Source: Paenilisteria portnoyi (GTDB lineage: Bacteria > Bacillota > Bacilli > Lactobacillales > Listeriaceae). Taken from it: 64,000 bases of DNA. Of this stretch, positions 25,434 to 35,281 are shown one piece after another. The notes under the pieces are model-generated. The model searched no databases, had not been told where the DNA came from, and saw nothing but the letters and a program-made list of their open reading frames with translations. Position 1 is the stretch's first letter. Each line of letters starts with the position of its first letter. The stretch lies in contig NZ_JAASTT010000016.1 of assembly GCF_014322795.1 (NCBI RefSeq), positions 17,647 through 81,646 on the forward strand, written 5' to 3'. Made by a program: the position numbers and the translations under genes.

Positions 25434-26231
25434 ATGGGAGAGAAGAAAGCGATTCGTAAAACGAGGGCGCCACATACAGTTACATCGATTTGCAAGGAAT
25501 TACATAATCAGGGTATTGCAAAAGGAGATACGGTGATTCTGCACTCTGCACTCGGTCAAGCTGGCTGGGTATGCGGAGGCGGGGTTACGATTATTAAAGC
25601 TTTTCAACAGGCGGTAACAGAATCTGGGAATCTAGTAATGGCAACGCAAAGTACGAATGTGTCAGACCCAGCTAAATGGCGGAATCCGGCGGTGCCAAAA
25701 GAGTGGTTGCCGACAATTTATGAGGAAATGCCTGCTTATAATCCTGATGAAACGCCTACTTTTTTCATGGGTGTGATTCCAGAAATCTTCCGTAAAATGG
25801 CAGACGTGAAGCGAAGTTCCCATCCGAAATATTCTTTTTGTGCATGGGGAAGCGATTCGGCTTTTATTACGGAGAAACATGCGCTAAACTTTGGCTTTGG
25901 CGAGCAATCACCACTAGCACGCCTCTATGAGCTACACGCGAAAATTGTCTTGTTTGGCGTCGACCACAATAAAAATACGTCGCTACACCTGGCGGAACAT
26001 CGTGCCAAAGCCTTCCGAATTCAGCAAGAAAAGTCACCGATTATGGTTGGTGGTAAGAAAATTTGGCAAAGTTATGACGAAATAACGTCTAATAGCGAGG
26101 AATTTATTGCAATTGGGCGAGAGTACGAACAAAAAAAGGCACACCAGCCGACGACGATTGCTGGTGCACCTTCTAAAATCTTTGATATGCGTGACTTAGT
26201 GGACTACGTTAGCGAAATTATTTCCGAATAG
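25434..26231 (+). CDS. AAC(3)-family N-acetyltransferase (YokD-like)
   Basis: 265 residues of the antibiotic 3-N-acetyltransferase fold. Typical pieces: GDTVILHSALGQAGWVCGGG, LVMATQSTNVSDPAKWRNPA, FMGVIPEIFRKM, SSHPKYSFCAWG and LFGVDHNKNTSLHLAEHRA. It uses acetyl-CoA; true aminoglycoside resistance is not implied, as B. subtilis YokD relatives are housekeeping genes. The ATG at 25434 is seven bases after AAAGGGAG. Its 3' end overlaps the converging DUF1128 gene by 14 bp. Confidence 0.88.
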   Translation: MGEKKAIRKTRAPHTVTSICKELHNQGIAKGDTVILHSALGQAGWVCGGGVTIIKAFQQAVTESGNLVMATQSTNVSDPAKWRNPAVPKEWLPTIYEEMPAYNPDETPTFFMGVIPEIFRKMADVKRSSHPKYSFCAWGSDSAFITEKHALNFGFGEQSPLARLYELHAKIVLFGVDHNKNTSLHLAEHRAKAFRIQQEKSPIMVGGKKIWQSYDEITSNSEEFIAIGREYEQKKAHQPTTIAGAPSKIFDMRDLVDYVSEIISE

Positions 26232-26439
26232 TGCTTAGTTCCTCTGCAAAAAGTTGCATTTCACGCATACTGATATTATTTTTGCGATGAATCAGCGTAT
26301 AAATATCAAGTAAGGAATCATAATGGATGGCTTCTAAGGTCAGGTTTTCAAAGACAGAAGCATTAACCATTTTGAGTTTTACCGTAATTTCATTTAACAT
26401 ATACGAAACATTTTCTTGCGAGGGATTTTCTAAGTTCAT
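26218..26439 (-). CDS. DUF1128 family protein
   Basis: 73 residues, cytoplasmic and helical: QENVSYMLNEITVKLKMVNA and YDSLLDIYTLIHRKNNISMR match the small DUF1128 family of Firmicutes. AAGGAG lies eight bases before ATG 26439. The C-terminus overlaps the 3' end of the acetyltransferase gene on the other strand. Function unknown. Confidence 0.8.
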   Translation of the reverse strand: MNLENPSQENVSYMLNEITVKLKMVNASVFENLTLEAIHYDSLLDIYTLIHRKNNISMREMQLFAEELSTIRK

Positions 26440-26532
26440 GTGAGACACTCCTTTTCAACTTTCAAAAATTGTAGCATATAGTTTGGAGTGACGCCACAAT
26501 TAGCGTCTATTTTAAGAAGAAAGGGGATAGCG

Positions 26533-27390
26533 ATGTTAAAAAAAATACAAAATATCCGCCTAGTTCGTTTTGGCATGGCCGTTGGAGCTAGATTTACTAA
26601 AAATGATGTATCCGGAAGCGCCTCACAATTAGCGTATTATATGCTATTTTCCATTTTTCCGATTTTACTAATTGTGGCCTCGTTACTTCCGTATTTCAAC
26701 ATTGACCAAGACCAGTTATTTACAACGATAAAGCAGTTTGTTCCAGAAGAAATTTATGATTTTATTAATAATAATCTGGATCAACTTCTGAATAACAATT
26801 CGGGCGGTGCGCTTTCTATCGGGATTATCGGGACATTGTGGTCGGCTTCTAACGGCATGAACGCAACGACAAAAGCCTTGAATAAAGCGTATGGTGTGAA
26901 GGATCGTCGCAATTATTTTGTGAAACGCCTGTTGTCGATGGTTTTTACAATGGGGATGTTGGCGGTTGTTGTTGTAACCTTACTCCTCGTCGTTTTTGGC
27001 CAGCAAATTGGGTTGTTTATTTTTAATCATCTGAATGTGTCCCAAGATACGCTCGATATTTGGAATAATTTCCGCTGGGTCGTGACAATGGCCGTTATTT
27101 TCATCGTGTTTTCCTTTATTTTTTGGATTGCACCGAACCGGAGAAGCAGTCTATTTAGTATTTTGCCAGGCGCGGTTTTTTCCACAGTTGGTTGGGCTGC
27201 CGCCTCGATTGGTTTTGCCTATTACGTAAACAATTTTGCCAACTACTCTGCGACTTACGGGAGTATTGGTGTCATTATTATTTTGATGTTATGGTTTTAT
27301 CTAACAGGAACGATTTTGATGATTGGTGGCGAAATTAATGCCACACTTAGCATAGTGAAGCAGAAAAAGCTGGTCGGGGAGATTAATTAA
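26533..27390 (+). CDS. YihY/BrkB family membrane protein
   Basis: 285 residues with six membrane segments. Hallmarks are SASQLAYYMLFSIFPILLIV near residue 30, GTLWSASNGMNATTKALNKAYG and the C-terminal YGSIGVIIILMLWFYLTG. The family was once labelled ribonuclease BN in error; its true role is unknown. ATG 26533 follows AAAGGGGATAGCG. The rlmCD gene begins 24 bp later, suggesting cotranscription. Confidence 0.92.
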   Translation: MLKKIQNIRLVRFGMAVGARFTKNDVSGSASQLAYYMLFSIFPILLIVASLLPYFNIDQDQLFTTIKQFVPEEIYDFINNNLDQLLNNNSGGALSIGIIGTLWSASNGMNATTKALNKAYGVKDRRNYFVKRLLSMVFTMGMLAVVVVTLLLVVFGQQIGLFIFNHLNVSQDTLDIWNNFRWVVTMAVIFIVFSFIFWIAPNRRSSLFSILPGAVFSTVGWAAASIGFAYYVNNFANYSATYGSIGVIIILMLWFYLTGTILMIGGEINATLSIVKQKKLVGEIN

Positions 27391-27414
27391 ACTGACCATA
27401 AGGAGAGAATTATT

Positions 27415-28788
27415 TTGAGCGAAAATCCAGTAACAGAAGGTCAACAATTCCCGCTAACGATTAAACGGATTGGTATTAACGGCGAAGGAATCGGCTATTT
27501 CAAACGATCGGTCGTTTTTGTAACCGGCGCCCTAACAGGAGAAGAAGTCGTGGTCGAGGCTACGAAAGTCAATCCACGCTACACAGAAGCAAAAATCCGC
27601 AAAATTCGTAAAAAATCACCACACCGCGTGACACCACCATGCCCAGTCTACGATGCATGTGGCGGTTGTCAATTGCAACATTTAGCGTACCCAGAACAAT
27701 TACAAATGAAAAAAGATCTTATCGTACAATCCATCGAAAAACATACACGTTTCCACTTAGAACAAATTAAGATTCGCGACACAATCGGTATGGGAAATCC
27801 ATGGGGTTACCGTAATAAAAGCCAATTTCAAGTACGGGAAATCGATGATGTGGTCGAAGCCGGCTTATTTGGCGCCGAAAGCCACGAGCTAGTTCCAATT
27901 GAAAACTGTATTGTGCAACATCCAGACACTGTAAAAGTAACCAATTTTGTACGCGATTTACTCGAAGAACTTGAGATTCCAATCTATGAAGAACAACGAA
28001 ATAGCGGCATTGTTCGGACAATCGTTGTTCGCACGGGGATTAAAACTGGCCAGATTCAACTGGTTCTTGTCACAAACAGCAAGAAGTTACCACGCAAACG
28101 CGAGTTAATTGAGCGCATCCAAGCCGCCATCCCAGAAGTTGTTTCGATTATGCAAAACGTCAATCAGGCTAAAACATCCCTAATTTTCGGTGAAGAAACG
28201 CTCTTCCTGGCAGGGAAAGAAAAAATTACTGAGAAGTTAGGCGAAATTGAATTCGATCTTTCTGCCCGCGCCTTTTTTCAATTGAACCCGTCGCAAACCG
28301 AGAAGCTTTACCGCGAAGTAGCACGTGCCATCCGCTTGACTGGTAACGAAAAAATTGTCGATGCCTATTGTGGTGTTGGAACAATCGGACTTTCTTTGGC
28401 AAAACGAGCAGCAGAAGTCCGCGGCATGGATACCATTGTAGAATCCATCGAGGACGCAAAAGCAAATGCCGCGCGTGCTGGAATAACAAACGTTAGCTTC
28501 GAAACAGGGAAAGCCGAAGAAGTATTCCCGAAATGGATCAAGGCTGGATTTAAACCAGATGCCATTGTTGTCGATCCGCCACGCGTAGGCTGTGAAGATC
28601 AGCTACTTCAATCGATTCTGCGTACGAATGCGAAACAAATTGTCTACGTATCGTGTAATCCATCAACACTTGCACGCGATATTCAGATTTTATCTAAAAA
28701 ATACAACGTGAAATATATCCAACCACTAGACATGTTCCCTCATACGGCGCATGTGGAAAGTATCACCGTTTTAACTTTAAAAAATTAA
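27415..28788 (+). CDS. rlmCD: 23S rRNA (uracil-5-)-methyltransferase RlmCD
   Basis: 457 residues of the RlmD/TrmA family. N-terminal TRAM domain (about 10-65), then Fe-S cluster cysteines in [15 protein letters not shown] with a fourth Cys in ENCIVQH. The SAM site is [15 protein letters not shown], followed by [12 protein letters not shown] and the catalytic [13 protein letters not shown]. Gram-positive members methylate both U747 and U1939 of 23S rRNA. The start is TTG behind AAGGAGAGAATTATT. Possibly an operon with yihY before and the GNAT gene after. Confidence 0.93.
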   Translation: MSENPVTEGQQFPLTIKRIGINGEGIGYFKRSVVFVTGALTGEEVVVEATKVNPRYTEAKIRKIRKKSPHRVTPPCPVYDACGGCQLQHLAYPEQLQMKKDLIVQSIEKHTRFHLEQIKIRDTIGMGNPWGYRNKSQFQVREIDDVVEAGLFGAESHELVPIENCIVQHPDTVKVTNFVRDLLEELEIPIYEEQRNSGIVRTIVVRTGIKTGQIQLVLVTNSKKLPRKRELIERIQAAIPEVVSIMQNVNQAKTSLIFGEETLFLAGKEKITEKLGEIEFDLSARAFFQLNPSQTEKLYREVARAIRLTGNEKIVDAYCGVGTIGLSLAKRAAEVRGMDTIVESIEDAKANAARAGITNVSFETGKAEEVFPKWIKAGFKPDAIVVDPPRVGCEDQLLQSILRTNAKQIVYVSCNPSTLARDIQILSKKYNVKYIQPLDMFPHTAHVESITVLTLKN

Positions 28789-28804
28789 GCGAGGAGGGCT
28801 TCCT

Positions 28805-29278
28805 TTGACAATTCAACTACAACCGTTCAAAAATGAAACAGCGGAGATTGCAGCCCTCACAAATTATATCCTCACGAACGATGAATTTTCCGCACATCCA
28901 TTGGAAATTTTAGAGCAAGCCACAAAAACAAGTAGCTATCACTGCGTCCTGATTTCCGATAACGGAATAATCGCGGGCTTCTTCGTTCTGGATAGCGGCA
29001 ATGACCTAACGACATACACCACAGAACCCAATGCACTACTTCTTCGAGGCTATTCCATTGATTCCAGCTTGCAAGGAAAGGGATATGGTACAAAGTCCTT
29101 AGCTGCGTTAAAAGACTATGTGCACGCTCATTTCAAAGGAATTGCTAGCGTTGTTTTAGCAGTCAACAAACGAAATATTCCAGCACAAAAATTATATTTA
29201 AAAAGCGGTTTTGTCGAAACACCACGCGTTGTCCTAGGTCCGCGCGGGGAGCAATTTGTTTACGAACTGAGAATATGA
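28805..29278 (+). CDS. GNAT family N-acetyltransferase
   Basis: 157 residues. The acetyl-CoA binding motif is SIDSSLQGKGYGTKSLAAL (Q/RxxGxG), followed by VLAVNKRNIPAQKLYLKSGF, the usual motif-B helix. The start is TTG after GAGGAGGGCTTCC, 16 bp behind rlmCD. The acceptor is unknown. Confidence 0.87.
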   Translation: MTIQLQPFKNETAEIAALTNYILTNDEFSAHPLEILEQATKTSSYHCVLISDNGIIAGFFVLDSGNDLTTYTTEPNALLLRGYSIDSSLQGKGYGTKSLAALKDYVHAHFKGIASVVLAVNKRNIPAQKLYLKSGFVETPRVVLGPRGEQFVYELRI

Positions 29279-29290
29279 GGAACAAGAATA

Positions 29291-29330
29291 GAGAACGGGG
29301 AGATATGTACCAATCCTCGTTCTCCATTTT
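29291..29330 (+). terminator. Terminator after the GNAT gene
   Basis: An 11-bp stem (29291-29301 with 29314-29324, one G-U), then CATTTTT. Confidence 0.8.
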
Positions 29331-29443
29331 TAAATCACCTTGCAATAATGTAAGGATGAAAAGTCGCGACAAAGCTTTTCATTACTAATGTTATTTGTTA
29401 AACTAAGGTAGACAATTAGACCATAAGAAAGCGTGGCAGATCT

Positions 29444-30109
29444 ATGAAAAATGACAAAATTCGGTTTCTTGTTCTCCTGATTCCGATTTTATATATGGCT
29501 TACGGTATATTTTTAGCACTCGATTTTGGTAGTAGAGCAGAGTTGATCAATGTCATTCTAAACGGGACAATCCTTGGCGTGTGCTCGATTTTCATCATTT
29601 GGAAGGCGAAATTAAGAAATTCAATAGATGTGATTTGGCTCGCAACTTTCATTCTCTATCTGTTCATTTTGCATCATTTAGTTACATATATTTCAGCAGG
29701 AGATATCCTAAAAAGCACGTACACAGGAGGATTTCATATTCAGCAAGAAATGGTAAATATTGTGCCATTTACGACGATTGAAAATACGGTGCACCAAACG
29801 TTGCCAACAATGCCAACCATCATTCAGTTACTTGGAAATGTCCTGTTACTCGCACCATTGACCTTTTTCCTACTCTATTTTCAAATTACGAAACGAATGG
29901 GAACGACGCTTTTGATTGCCCTTTTAGTTTCTACCGGAATCGAGCTTGTTCAATTCCTACAAACGACGGTTATCACAGGTTTTAGCGGCATAACTTTGCC
30001 AGAAAATCGTTCGACAGATATTGATGACATTATTCTAAATACGCTGAGTGGTTTGCTGGGTATTCTTGTAGCCCTGTGTATACCACGCGTGAGAAAGCGC
30101 AAAAAATAG
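29444..30109 (+). CDS. VanZ-like family membrane protein
   Basis: 221 residues with about five membrane segments. The NIVPFTTIENT motif after the third segment and LGNVLLLAPLTFFLLYF, GIELVQFLQ and RSTDIDDIILNTLSGLLG are typical VanZ signatures. Relatives modify sensitivity to cell-wall antibiotics, but the mechanism is unknown. It is 31 bp before mprF and likely cotranscribed with it; both could respond to envelope stress. Confidence 0.85.
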   Translation: MKNDKIRFLVLLIPILYMAYGIFLALDFGSRAELINVILNGTILGVCSIFIIWKAKLRNSIDVIWLATFILYLFILHHLVTYISAGDILKSTYTGGFHIQQEMVNIVPFTTIENTVHQTLPTMPTIIQLLGNVLLLAPLTFFLLYFQITKRMGTTLLIALLVSTGIELVQFLQTTVITGFSGITLPENRSTDIDDIILNTLSGLLGILVALCIPRVRKRKK

Positions 30110-30140
30110 TATTGAAATGGGAAAAGTGAAGGGAATTGGT

Positions 30141-32747
30141 ATGATGAAGGAAAGATTTGCAAAACTCATAGCATGGTTTCAAGAGAATAGTCTGAAGGCC
30201 AAAATTATTTTTATCGGCTTTGTACTCGCGTTTGTCGTGTATGAGGTGATTAGTATCGGAACAACAACCGATTTTGGCGCCTTGAAAGACAACTTAACAT
30301 CGCAGAGCCCGGAAAATATCTTGATCATGGTTGTAGTTGGACTTATTGCTGTGACACCAATGCTTATCTATGATTTTGTCATCGTGAAACTCTTGCCAGG
30401 AAAGTTTCCAACGAGTCACATCATTGCGTCTGGCTGGATTACGAATACGTTTACGAATATCGGTGGATTTGGCGGCGTATTAGGAGCCTCGTTACGCGCC
30501 AATTTCTACGGTAAGAATGCAGACCATAAACAAATCCTTCTAGCTATTTCAAAAATCGCCTTGTTTCTCGTATCAGGTTTATCATTATATTGCCTTATCG
30601 GCCTAGTGATGCTGTTTATTCCAGGATTCGCCGATCATTTCCGCAGTTACTGGCCTTGGCTTGTCGGCGGTGGCTTATATTTCCCAATCCTATTTTTCTT
30701 TACAAAATGGAAAAGTAAAACGCTATTTGAAGATTTACCGCTAAAACGTGAATTACTACTTATATTAGCGTCCCTATTAGAATGGGCGTTTGCATTCGGT
30801 TGCTTCATCATCATCGGCGTACTCATGAACGAACCAGTCGATATTGCTAAAGTGTTCCCGCTTTTCGTCATTGCATCTGTTATCGGGATTGCATCGATGG
30901 TACCAGGCGGGGTTGGAACGTTCGATGTCGTCATGATTCTCGGGCTTGAAGCACTTGGCGTACCGACGGACCTCAGTGTCGCTTGGTTGCTGTTTTATCG
31001 TATTTTCTACTATATTATCCCGTTCGCAGCTGGACTTCTATTCTTCGTCCAAAAAGCTGGAAAGAAATTCAACGATTATTTAGAAGGGTTACCACGCCTA
31101 TTCCTACAAAAACTAGCGCACAGATTTCTAGTCTTGTTCGTGTATTTTGCAGGGCTGATGCTGATTATCTCCGCAGCGATTCCAAATGCGATTTATCATT
31201 TACCACTACTCTATAAACTCGCGCCATTCAGTCTATTTTTCGTGTCGCAAATCACGATGATTGCGTTCGGGTTCTTGTTACTCGGACTTGCTCGAGGTAT
31301 CGAAAGTAAGATTACAAAAGCTTATGTAACAACTATTGTTGTGCTAGGTTGCGCGATTTTCAATACACTTGCCCAAGGATTTTCCATCAAAGCAGCGATT
31401 TTTCTTGGTATCGTATTGATTTGCGTTTACCTAGCCCGCAATGAATTTTATCGTGAAAAACTCGTCTACACATGGAGTAAAATCATTTTTGACAGCTTAC
31501 TATTTTTAGTTTGTTTAATCGGCTATGTCCTCATCGGCATTTATAACTCGCCAAAAGTACCACATCACCGCAAAATTCCCGATTACCTGTTGATTCCATC
31601 TGAACACGTTTGGATTACAGGATTCATCGGTGTCGCCATCGCGATTATTAGTTTGATTATTATTTTCTACTACTTCTCAACCACGAGTGTTACGATTGGG
31701 GAACCATTTGATGCGAGGCGTTTACGAGCCCATTTAGCTAAATACAAAGGAAATGAAGTAACCCACACAATGTTCATGCGCGACAAACTACTTTTCTGGT
31801 CTAAAGACGATAAAGTTGTGTTTCCATTCCAGCTCAAAGCCGATAAAATGGTTATCATGGGAGAACCAGTCGGGGATAGTGACTCCCTTGAGGACGCGCT
31901 AGAAGAACTGATGACATATGCCGATCGTTTTGGTTACCGACCCGTTTTCTATGAAGTCGATGTTGATATGCTGGCATTCCTCCACGATCATGGTTTTGAT
32001 TTCATGAAAATTGGTGAAGAAGGCTTCGTATCCTTACCCGAATTTACGCTAACTGGTAAAAAACGTAAGGGTGAACGCGCCTTAATGAATAAATTCGAGC
32101 GTGAAGGTTATACATTTGAAATTATTGAGCCAAGCTTCGATGAAAAAACGATTCAACGACTCCGCGAAATTTCGGATGATTGGCTAGGCGATAGATCCGA
32201 AAAAGGATTCTCGCTTGGGTACTTCGATGTTTACTATTTAGAACAAGCACCAATCGCAATCGCTCGAGACGCAGAAGGTGAAATCATTGCCTTTGCCTCG
32301 ATCATGCCATGTTACAACGACGAAATGACATCCATCGATTTAATGCGCTACGGTCAAGATGCTCCAAGCGGTATCATGGATTTCCTATTCATCAACCTAT
32401 TCCAAAAAGGGCAAGAAGACGGTTACCAAATTTTCAATGCAGGGATGGCGCCACTTTCCAATGTCGGTTCCTCACAGTTTGCCTTTTTAGGAGAAAGGTT
32501 GGCGGGTCTCGTTTATCGCTATAGCCAAGGTTTCTACGGCTTCCAAGGTTTACGCAACTACAAATCAAAATACGTAACCACTTGGGTTCAAAAATTCATT
32601 GCGTTCCGAAAACGAAGCTCGATTGCCTTTACAATGTTGCAACTGATGGTTCTAGTAGGCAAGAAACGGCCGTTATCCAAAGCACAAATCGCAGAAGACA
32701 TTGTAGACGAGATGGAACCCGTCGCGGCTACAGAAGAAACGAAATAA
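30141..32747 (+). CDS. mprF: Lysylphosphatidylglycerol synthase/flippase MprF
   Basis: 868 residues, the usual length. The N-terminal half is a flippase with many membrane segments (GGFGGVLGASLRANFYG and ASMVPGGVGTFDVVMILG are family marks). The C-terminal GNAT-like synthase domain (from about 520) uses Lys-tRNA to add lysine to phosphatidylglycerol, lowering surface charge against cationic peptides. The start at 30141 follows GAAGGGAATTGGT; an earlier in-frame ATG at 30117 lacks a site. The gene is transcribed with vanZ and ends at a terminator. Confidence 0.95.
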   Translation: MMKERFAKLIAWFQENSLKAKIIFIGFVLAFVVYEVISIGTTTDFGALKDNLTSQSPENILIMVVVGLIAVTPMLIYDFVIVKLLPGKFPTSHIIASGWITNTFTNIGGFGGVLGASLRANFYGKNADHKQILLAISKIALFLVSGLSLYCLIGLVMLFIPGFADHFRSYWPWLVGGGLYFPILFFFTKWKSKTLFEDLPLKRELLLILASLLEWAFAFGCFIIIGVLMNEPVDIAKVFPLFVIASVIGIASMVPGGVGTFDVVMILGLEALGVPTDLSVAWLLFYRIFYYIIPFAAGLLFFVQKAGKKFNDYLEGLPRLFLQKLAHRFLVLFVYFAGLMLIISAAIPNAIYHLPLLYKLAPFSLFFVSQITMIAFGFLLLGLARGIESKITKAYVTTIVVLGCAIFNTLAQGFSIKAAIFLGIVLICVYLARNEFYREKLVYTWSKIIFDSLLFLVCLIGYVLIGIYNSPKVPHHRKIPDYLLIPSEHVWITGFIGVAIAIISLIIIFYYFSTTSVTIGEPFDARRLRAHLAKYKGNEVTHTMFMRDKLLFWSKDDKVVFPFQLKADKMVIMGEPVGDSDSLEDALEELMTYADRFGYRPVFYEVDVDMLAFLHDHGFDFMKIGEEGFVSLPEFTLTGKKRKGERALMNKFEREGYTFEIIEPSFDEKTIQRLREISDDWLGDRSEKGFSLGYFDVYYLEQAPIAIARDAEGEIIAFASIMPCYNDEMTSIDLMRYGQDAPSGIMDFLFINLFQKGQEDGYQIFNAGMAPLSNVGSSQFAFLGERLAGLVYRYSQGFYGFQGLRNYKSKYVTTWVQKFIAFRKRSSIAFTMLQLMVLVGKKRPLSKAQIAEDIVDEMEPVAATEETK

Positions 32748-32755
32748 TAACACAA

Positions 32756-32804
32756 ACAAGGCGCTGGAAGATCGCAATCGGATCTCACAAGCGCCTTGTT
32801 TTTC
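32756..32804. terminator. Terminator between mprF and the SDR gene
   Basis: ACAAGGCGCT (32756-32765) with 32790-32799, followed by T6. It lies between convergent genes. Confidence 0.85.
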
Positions 32805-33700
32805 TATTCTTTTACTAAATCGGTCAATGCTGCCTCAATCTGTGGGAATTTAAATGTGAAATTTTGATTGAGAAGTTTTTGCGGATATACCCGCTGACCT
32901 TTCAAAATAAGCATCGCTCGTTCGCCCATCGCTAGACGAATCATCGAAGCAGGTGTCGCAACTTTTGCTGGTCGATTCATCGCTTGACCGAGTAGCTTTG
33001 CGAATTTTTTCTGTTGAACTGGGTGTGGAGCTGTCACGTTCACCGCGCCGTCGATCCGCTCATTCGTCATGATAAAGACAATCGCGCCAACGACATCATC
33101 AATGTGAATCCACGAATACCACTGATTTCCATCGCCGAGCGGCCCGCCAACTAAGAAGCTAAACTGTTTTGTGAGTAGTGGCAATGATCCGCCGTCCTTA
33201 CCCAAAATCAAACCAAATCGCGTAAAGACCGTCCGAATTCCCGAAGCACGCGCAGCTTTTTCCCAAGAAATAACCGTCTCCGCAAGAAAATTATCAGCCG
33301 CCACATGCTCCTCCGTATCTAAGAAAAAAGTCGTTTGTGATGTTGGGTAAATGCCAATCGCGCTCGCATTAATCAACAATCGGGGCTTCGGCTTCAAGGT
33401 ATGAATCATCCGCACCAGCTCAGTCGTCGCATCCACACGACTATCTAAAATCAACTGCTTCCGATCCTCTGTCCATCGCTTATCCGCAATACCCGCGCCA
33501 GCAAGATTAATACATATATCGATAGACAACCCAGCCAAATCAGGCAAAGAGCCGCCCAACCACTTTATATAATGGATATTATCGGTGCTAACTTTACCAT
33601 CCTGACGTGTCAAAATATAAACAACATGCCCCTTATCCAAAAGAGTAGGAACGAGATGCTGTCCAATAAAACCAGTCCCGCCCGCGATTAAAATATTCAT
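32804..33700 (-). CDS. TIGR01777 family NAD-dependent epimerase-like protein (YfhF/SulA type)
   Basis: 298 residues of the extended SDR superfamily. The cofactor loop is LIAGGTGFIGQHLVP, and INLAGAGIADKRW plus RVDATTELVRMI and the C-terminal MLILKGQRVYPQKLL identify TIGR01777. B. subtilis YfhF is the relative; the reaction is unknown. ATG 33700 follows AGGGGTGAACG. The prophage is inserted just upstream, so its native promoter may have been replaced. Confidence 0.88.
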   Translation of the reverse strand: MNILIAGGTGFIGQHLVPTLLDKGHVVYILTRQDGKVSTDNIHYIKWLGGSLPDLAGLSIDICINLAGAGIADKRWTEDRKQLILDSRVDATTELVRMIHTLKPKPRLLINASAIGIYPTSQTTFFLDTEEHVAADNFLAETVISWEKAARASGIRTVFTRFGLILGKDGGSLPLLTKQFSFLVGGPLGDGNQWYSWIHIDDVVGAIVFIMTNERIDGAVNVTAPHPVQQKKFAKLLGQAMNRPAKVATPASMIRLAMGERAMLILKGQRVYPQKLLNQNFTFKFPQIEAALTDLVKE

Positions 33701-33814
33701 AATTTCGTTCACCCCTAACTTGTTTCTATTACTTTTCCCTTTAAGATAGCTTTAAAACGATAGGAGGCTGAAACAAGCTGGCGTAACTAGTTTCAAAGCT
33801 ACATTTATCCGGTT

Positions 33815-33836
33815 GCCCCTAATTGCGCCCCTAATT
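33815..33836. repeat. GCCCCTAAT tandem repeat at the integrase end
   Basis: Two GCCCCTAAT units 12 bp apart touching the integrase stop codon. Likely integrase arm-type binding sites; the phage-host junction (attL) should be within 33,715-33,835. The core itself cannot be named without the other end. Confidence 0.5.
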
Positions 33837-35001
33837 ACCACTGTGCCATAAATTCTTCATATTGTTCAACAGCACGTTTGTTCATTCCTTCGTCACTATG
33901 CATGTACTGTTTCGTAACAGTGGAATCTTTAGAATGTCCGATGCGTTGCTGAATGGTAACCTCAGGTACACCAGCTTCCACTAAATTTTTTACATGGGTA
34001 TGTCTGAAGGCGTGCGCGGAACGTCCCCGATAGTTCTCAACTCCTGCCCGCGATGATATGCGAGTCAGGGCATATCTAAAACGGGAATGCATTATCGGCT
34101 TATTCAGATAGGCGAACAAAAAATTGTATTGACATTCTATTTCTGGATGTCTTAATTTTGCTTTTTTATTGTCTAAAATTCGGCGCTTGATAATTTTTTC
34201 TGTTTCAGTGTCTACATAAATCGTTCTATTCGAAGTCTCTGTTTTTGTTTTTGCGAATATAATGTTAGTTTGAGTTGCTCTATTAAGTAACTGCTTATTT
34301 ATCGTTAGCGTGCCATTTTCCTCGTTGTAATCCTCTACCATAAGTCCAAGCGCCTCGCCTATCCTTAGACCAGTTCTAGGCAGGAAAAGAATTAGATCAG
34401 CTATGACAGCTTTTTCTGTATCTTTGGCTGTTTTGTATAACTTAGTAAGCTCTTCGTTCGAGTAGTACATTTTATGTTCTGTAACCAGTTCTTTTTTAGT
34501 ATTTGCTTTAATAACGATTTTTTCTGTTGGATTGTAATCAATGAGCCGTAAATCATGTAGCGCGAAAGATAGACAGTTATTCACGACGGAGTGGATAAGC
34601 TTAACAGTACTGACCGCGTACTCTTTATTAATAAGGGAGTTAATAAACTTTTGATACATCAATCTGTTTATTTTCGTCACCTGTATAAACCCTAATACAG
34701 GGATAATATAATTTTCCATAGCCCACCTATAACTAATAATCGTGTTTGACGATAGTTTGTTTTCCTTGTATGTTTTAAACCACTCATTTATTAATTCCTC
34801 TAGCGTAATATTGCGGTCGATTTCGACAAAGTTTGAACTTTTCTCTTTCACCAGCTTAGCGTATACCTGTGAACCTTCTAACTCGGCATCTTGCTGCTTA
34901 TCTGCAGAACCAGATTTCTCATATTGCTTGCTATTAATCGTGACACGGGCGCGCCAGATCCATTTATTTCGTTTTTCGTTATACTTTACTGAAAATCCCA
35001 T
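33835..35001 (-). CDS. int: Phage integrase, tyrosine recombinase
   Basis: 388 residues. N-terminal AP2-like arm-binding domain (MGFSVKYNEKRNKWIWRARV), SAM-like core-binding domain (about 65-150) and catalytic domain with R (PRTGLRIGEALGL), H-x-x-R (HAFRHTHVKNL), the second His region (IGHSKDSTV) and the Tyr (TKQYMHS). It should join attP to a site upstream of the SDR gene. ATG 35001 follows AAAAGGATG; the longer frame to 35067 covers the preceding pseudogene. The gene faces out of the prophage as usual. Confidence 0.95.
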   Translation of the reverse strand: MGFSVKYNEKRNKWIWRARVTINSKQYEKSGSADKQQDAELEGSQVYAKLVKEKSSNFVEIDRNITLEELINEWFKTYKENKLSSNTIISYRWAMENYIIPVLGFIQVTKINRLMYQKFINSLINKEYAVSTVKLIHSVVNNCLSFALHDLRLIDYNPTEKIVIKANTKKELVTEHKMYYSNEELTKLYKTAKDTEKAVIADLILFLPRTGLRIGEALGLMVEDYNEENGTLTINKQLLNRATQTNIIFAKTKTETSNRTIYVDTETEKIIKRRILDNKKAKLRHPEIECQYNFLFAYLNKPIMHSRFRYALTRISSRAGVENYRGRSAHAFRHTHVKNLVEAGVPEVTIQQRIGHSKDSTVTKQYMHSDEGMNKRAVEQYEEFMAQW

Positions 35002-35022
35002 AATAATAATCATCCTTTTCCT

Positions 35023-35040
35023 CGGCGGAGGGGCGTGGAT
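35023..35040 (+). repeat. 18-bp exact repeat, copy 1
   Basis: CGGCGGAGGGGCGTGGAT. The identical 18-mer is at 38,833-38,850, where it contains the ribosome binding site of the DUF771 gene. Here it lies between the integrase start and a pseudogene, where it has no such role. Confidence 0.7.
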
Positions 35041-35047
35041 GGTTATT

Positions 35048-35280
35048 TTAATCTTCTTCGAATTCAATTTCTAGTAAGCCATCGTCCATAGCTTCTATGA
35101 TGTTATGTGTGTTCATGTAGTATAACCATGCCTTTTTGATTATAGGTTTTCTTGTTAACACTAGATTTAATTCGGTCGTACATATTACGTAAAATATCCT
35201 CCCATATTTGGTTTAAAGCGCGATCTAATTTCGTTTTGTTCCAGCGCTTCGCGCTTGTAGCCGACGACGTTTCTTTTTTA
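35048..35280 (-). pseudogene. Truncated, frameshifted homologue of the 103-residue hypothetical gene
   Basis: The minus strand encodes AKRWNKTKLDRALNQIWEDI and RNMYDRIKSSVNKK, then after a one-base shift near 35,130 AWLYYMNTHNIIEAMDDGLL and EIEFEED with a stop. This follows the chromosomal gene at 23,264-23,575 residue by residue from KRWKDTKLDRA to EIEFD. The N-terminal third is missing, cut at the inverted repeat beginning at 35,282. It is a dead paralogue carried by the phage. Confidence 0.8.
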
Positions 35281-35281
35281 T

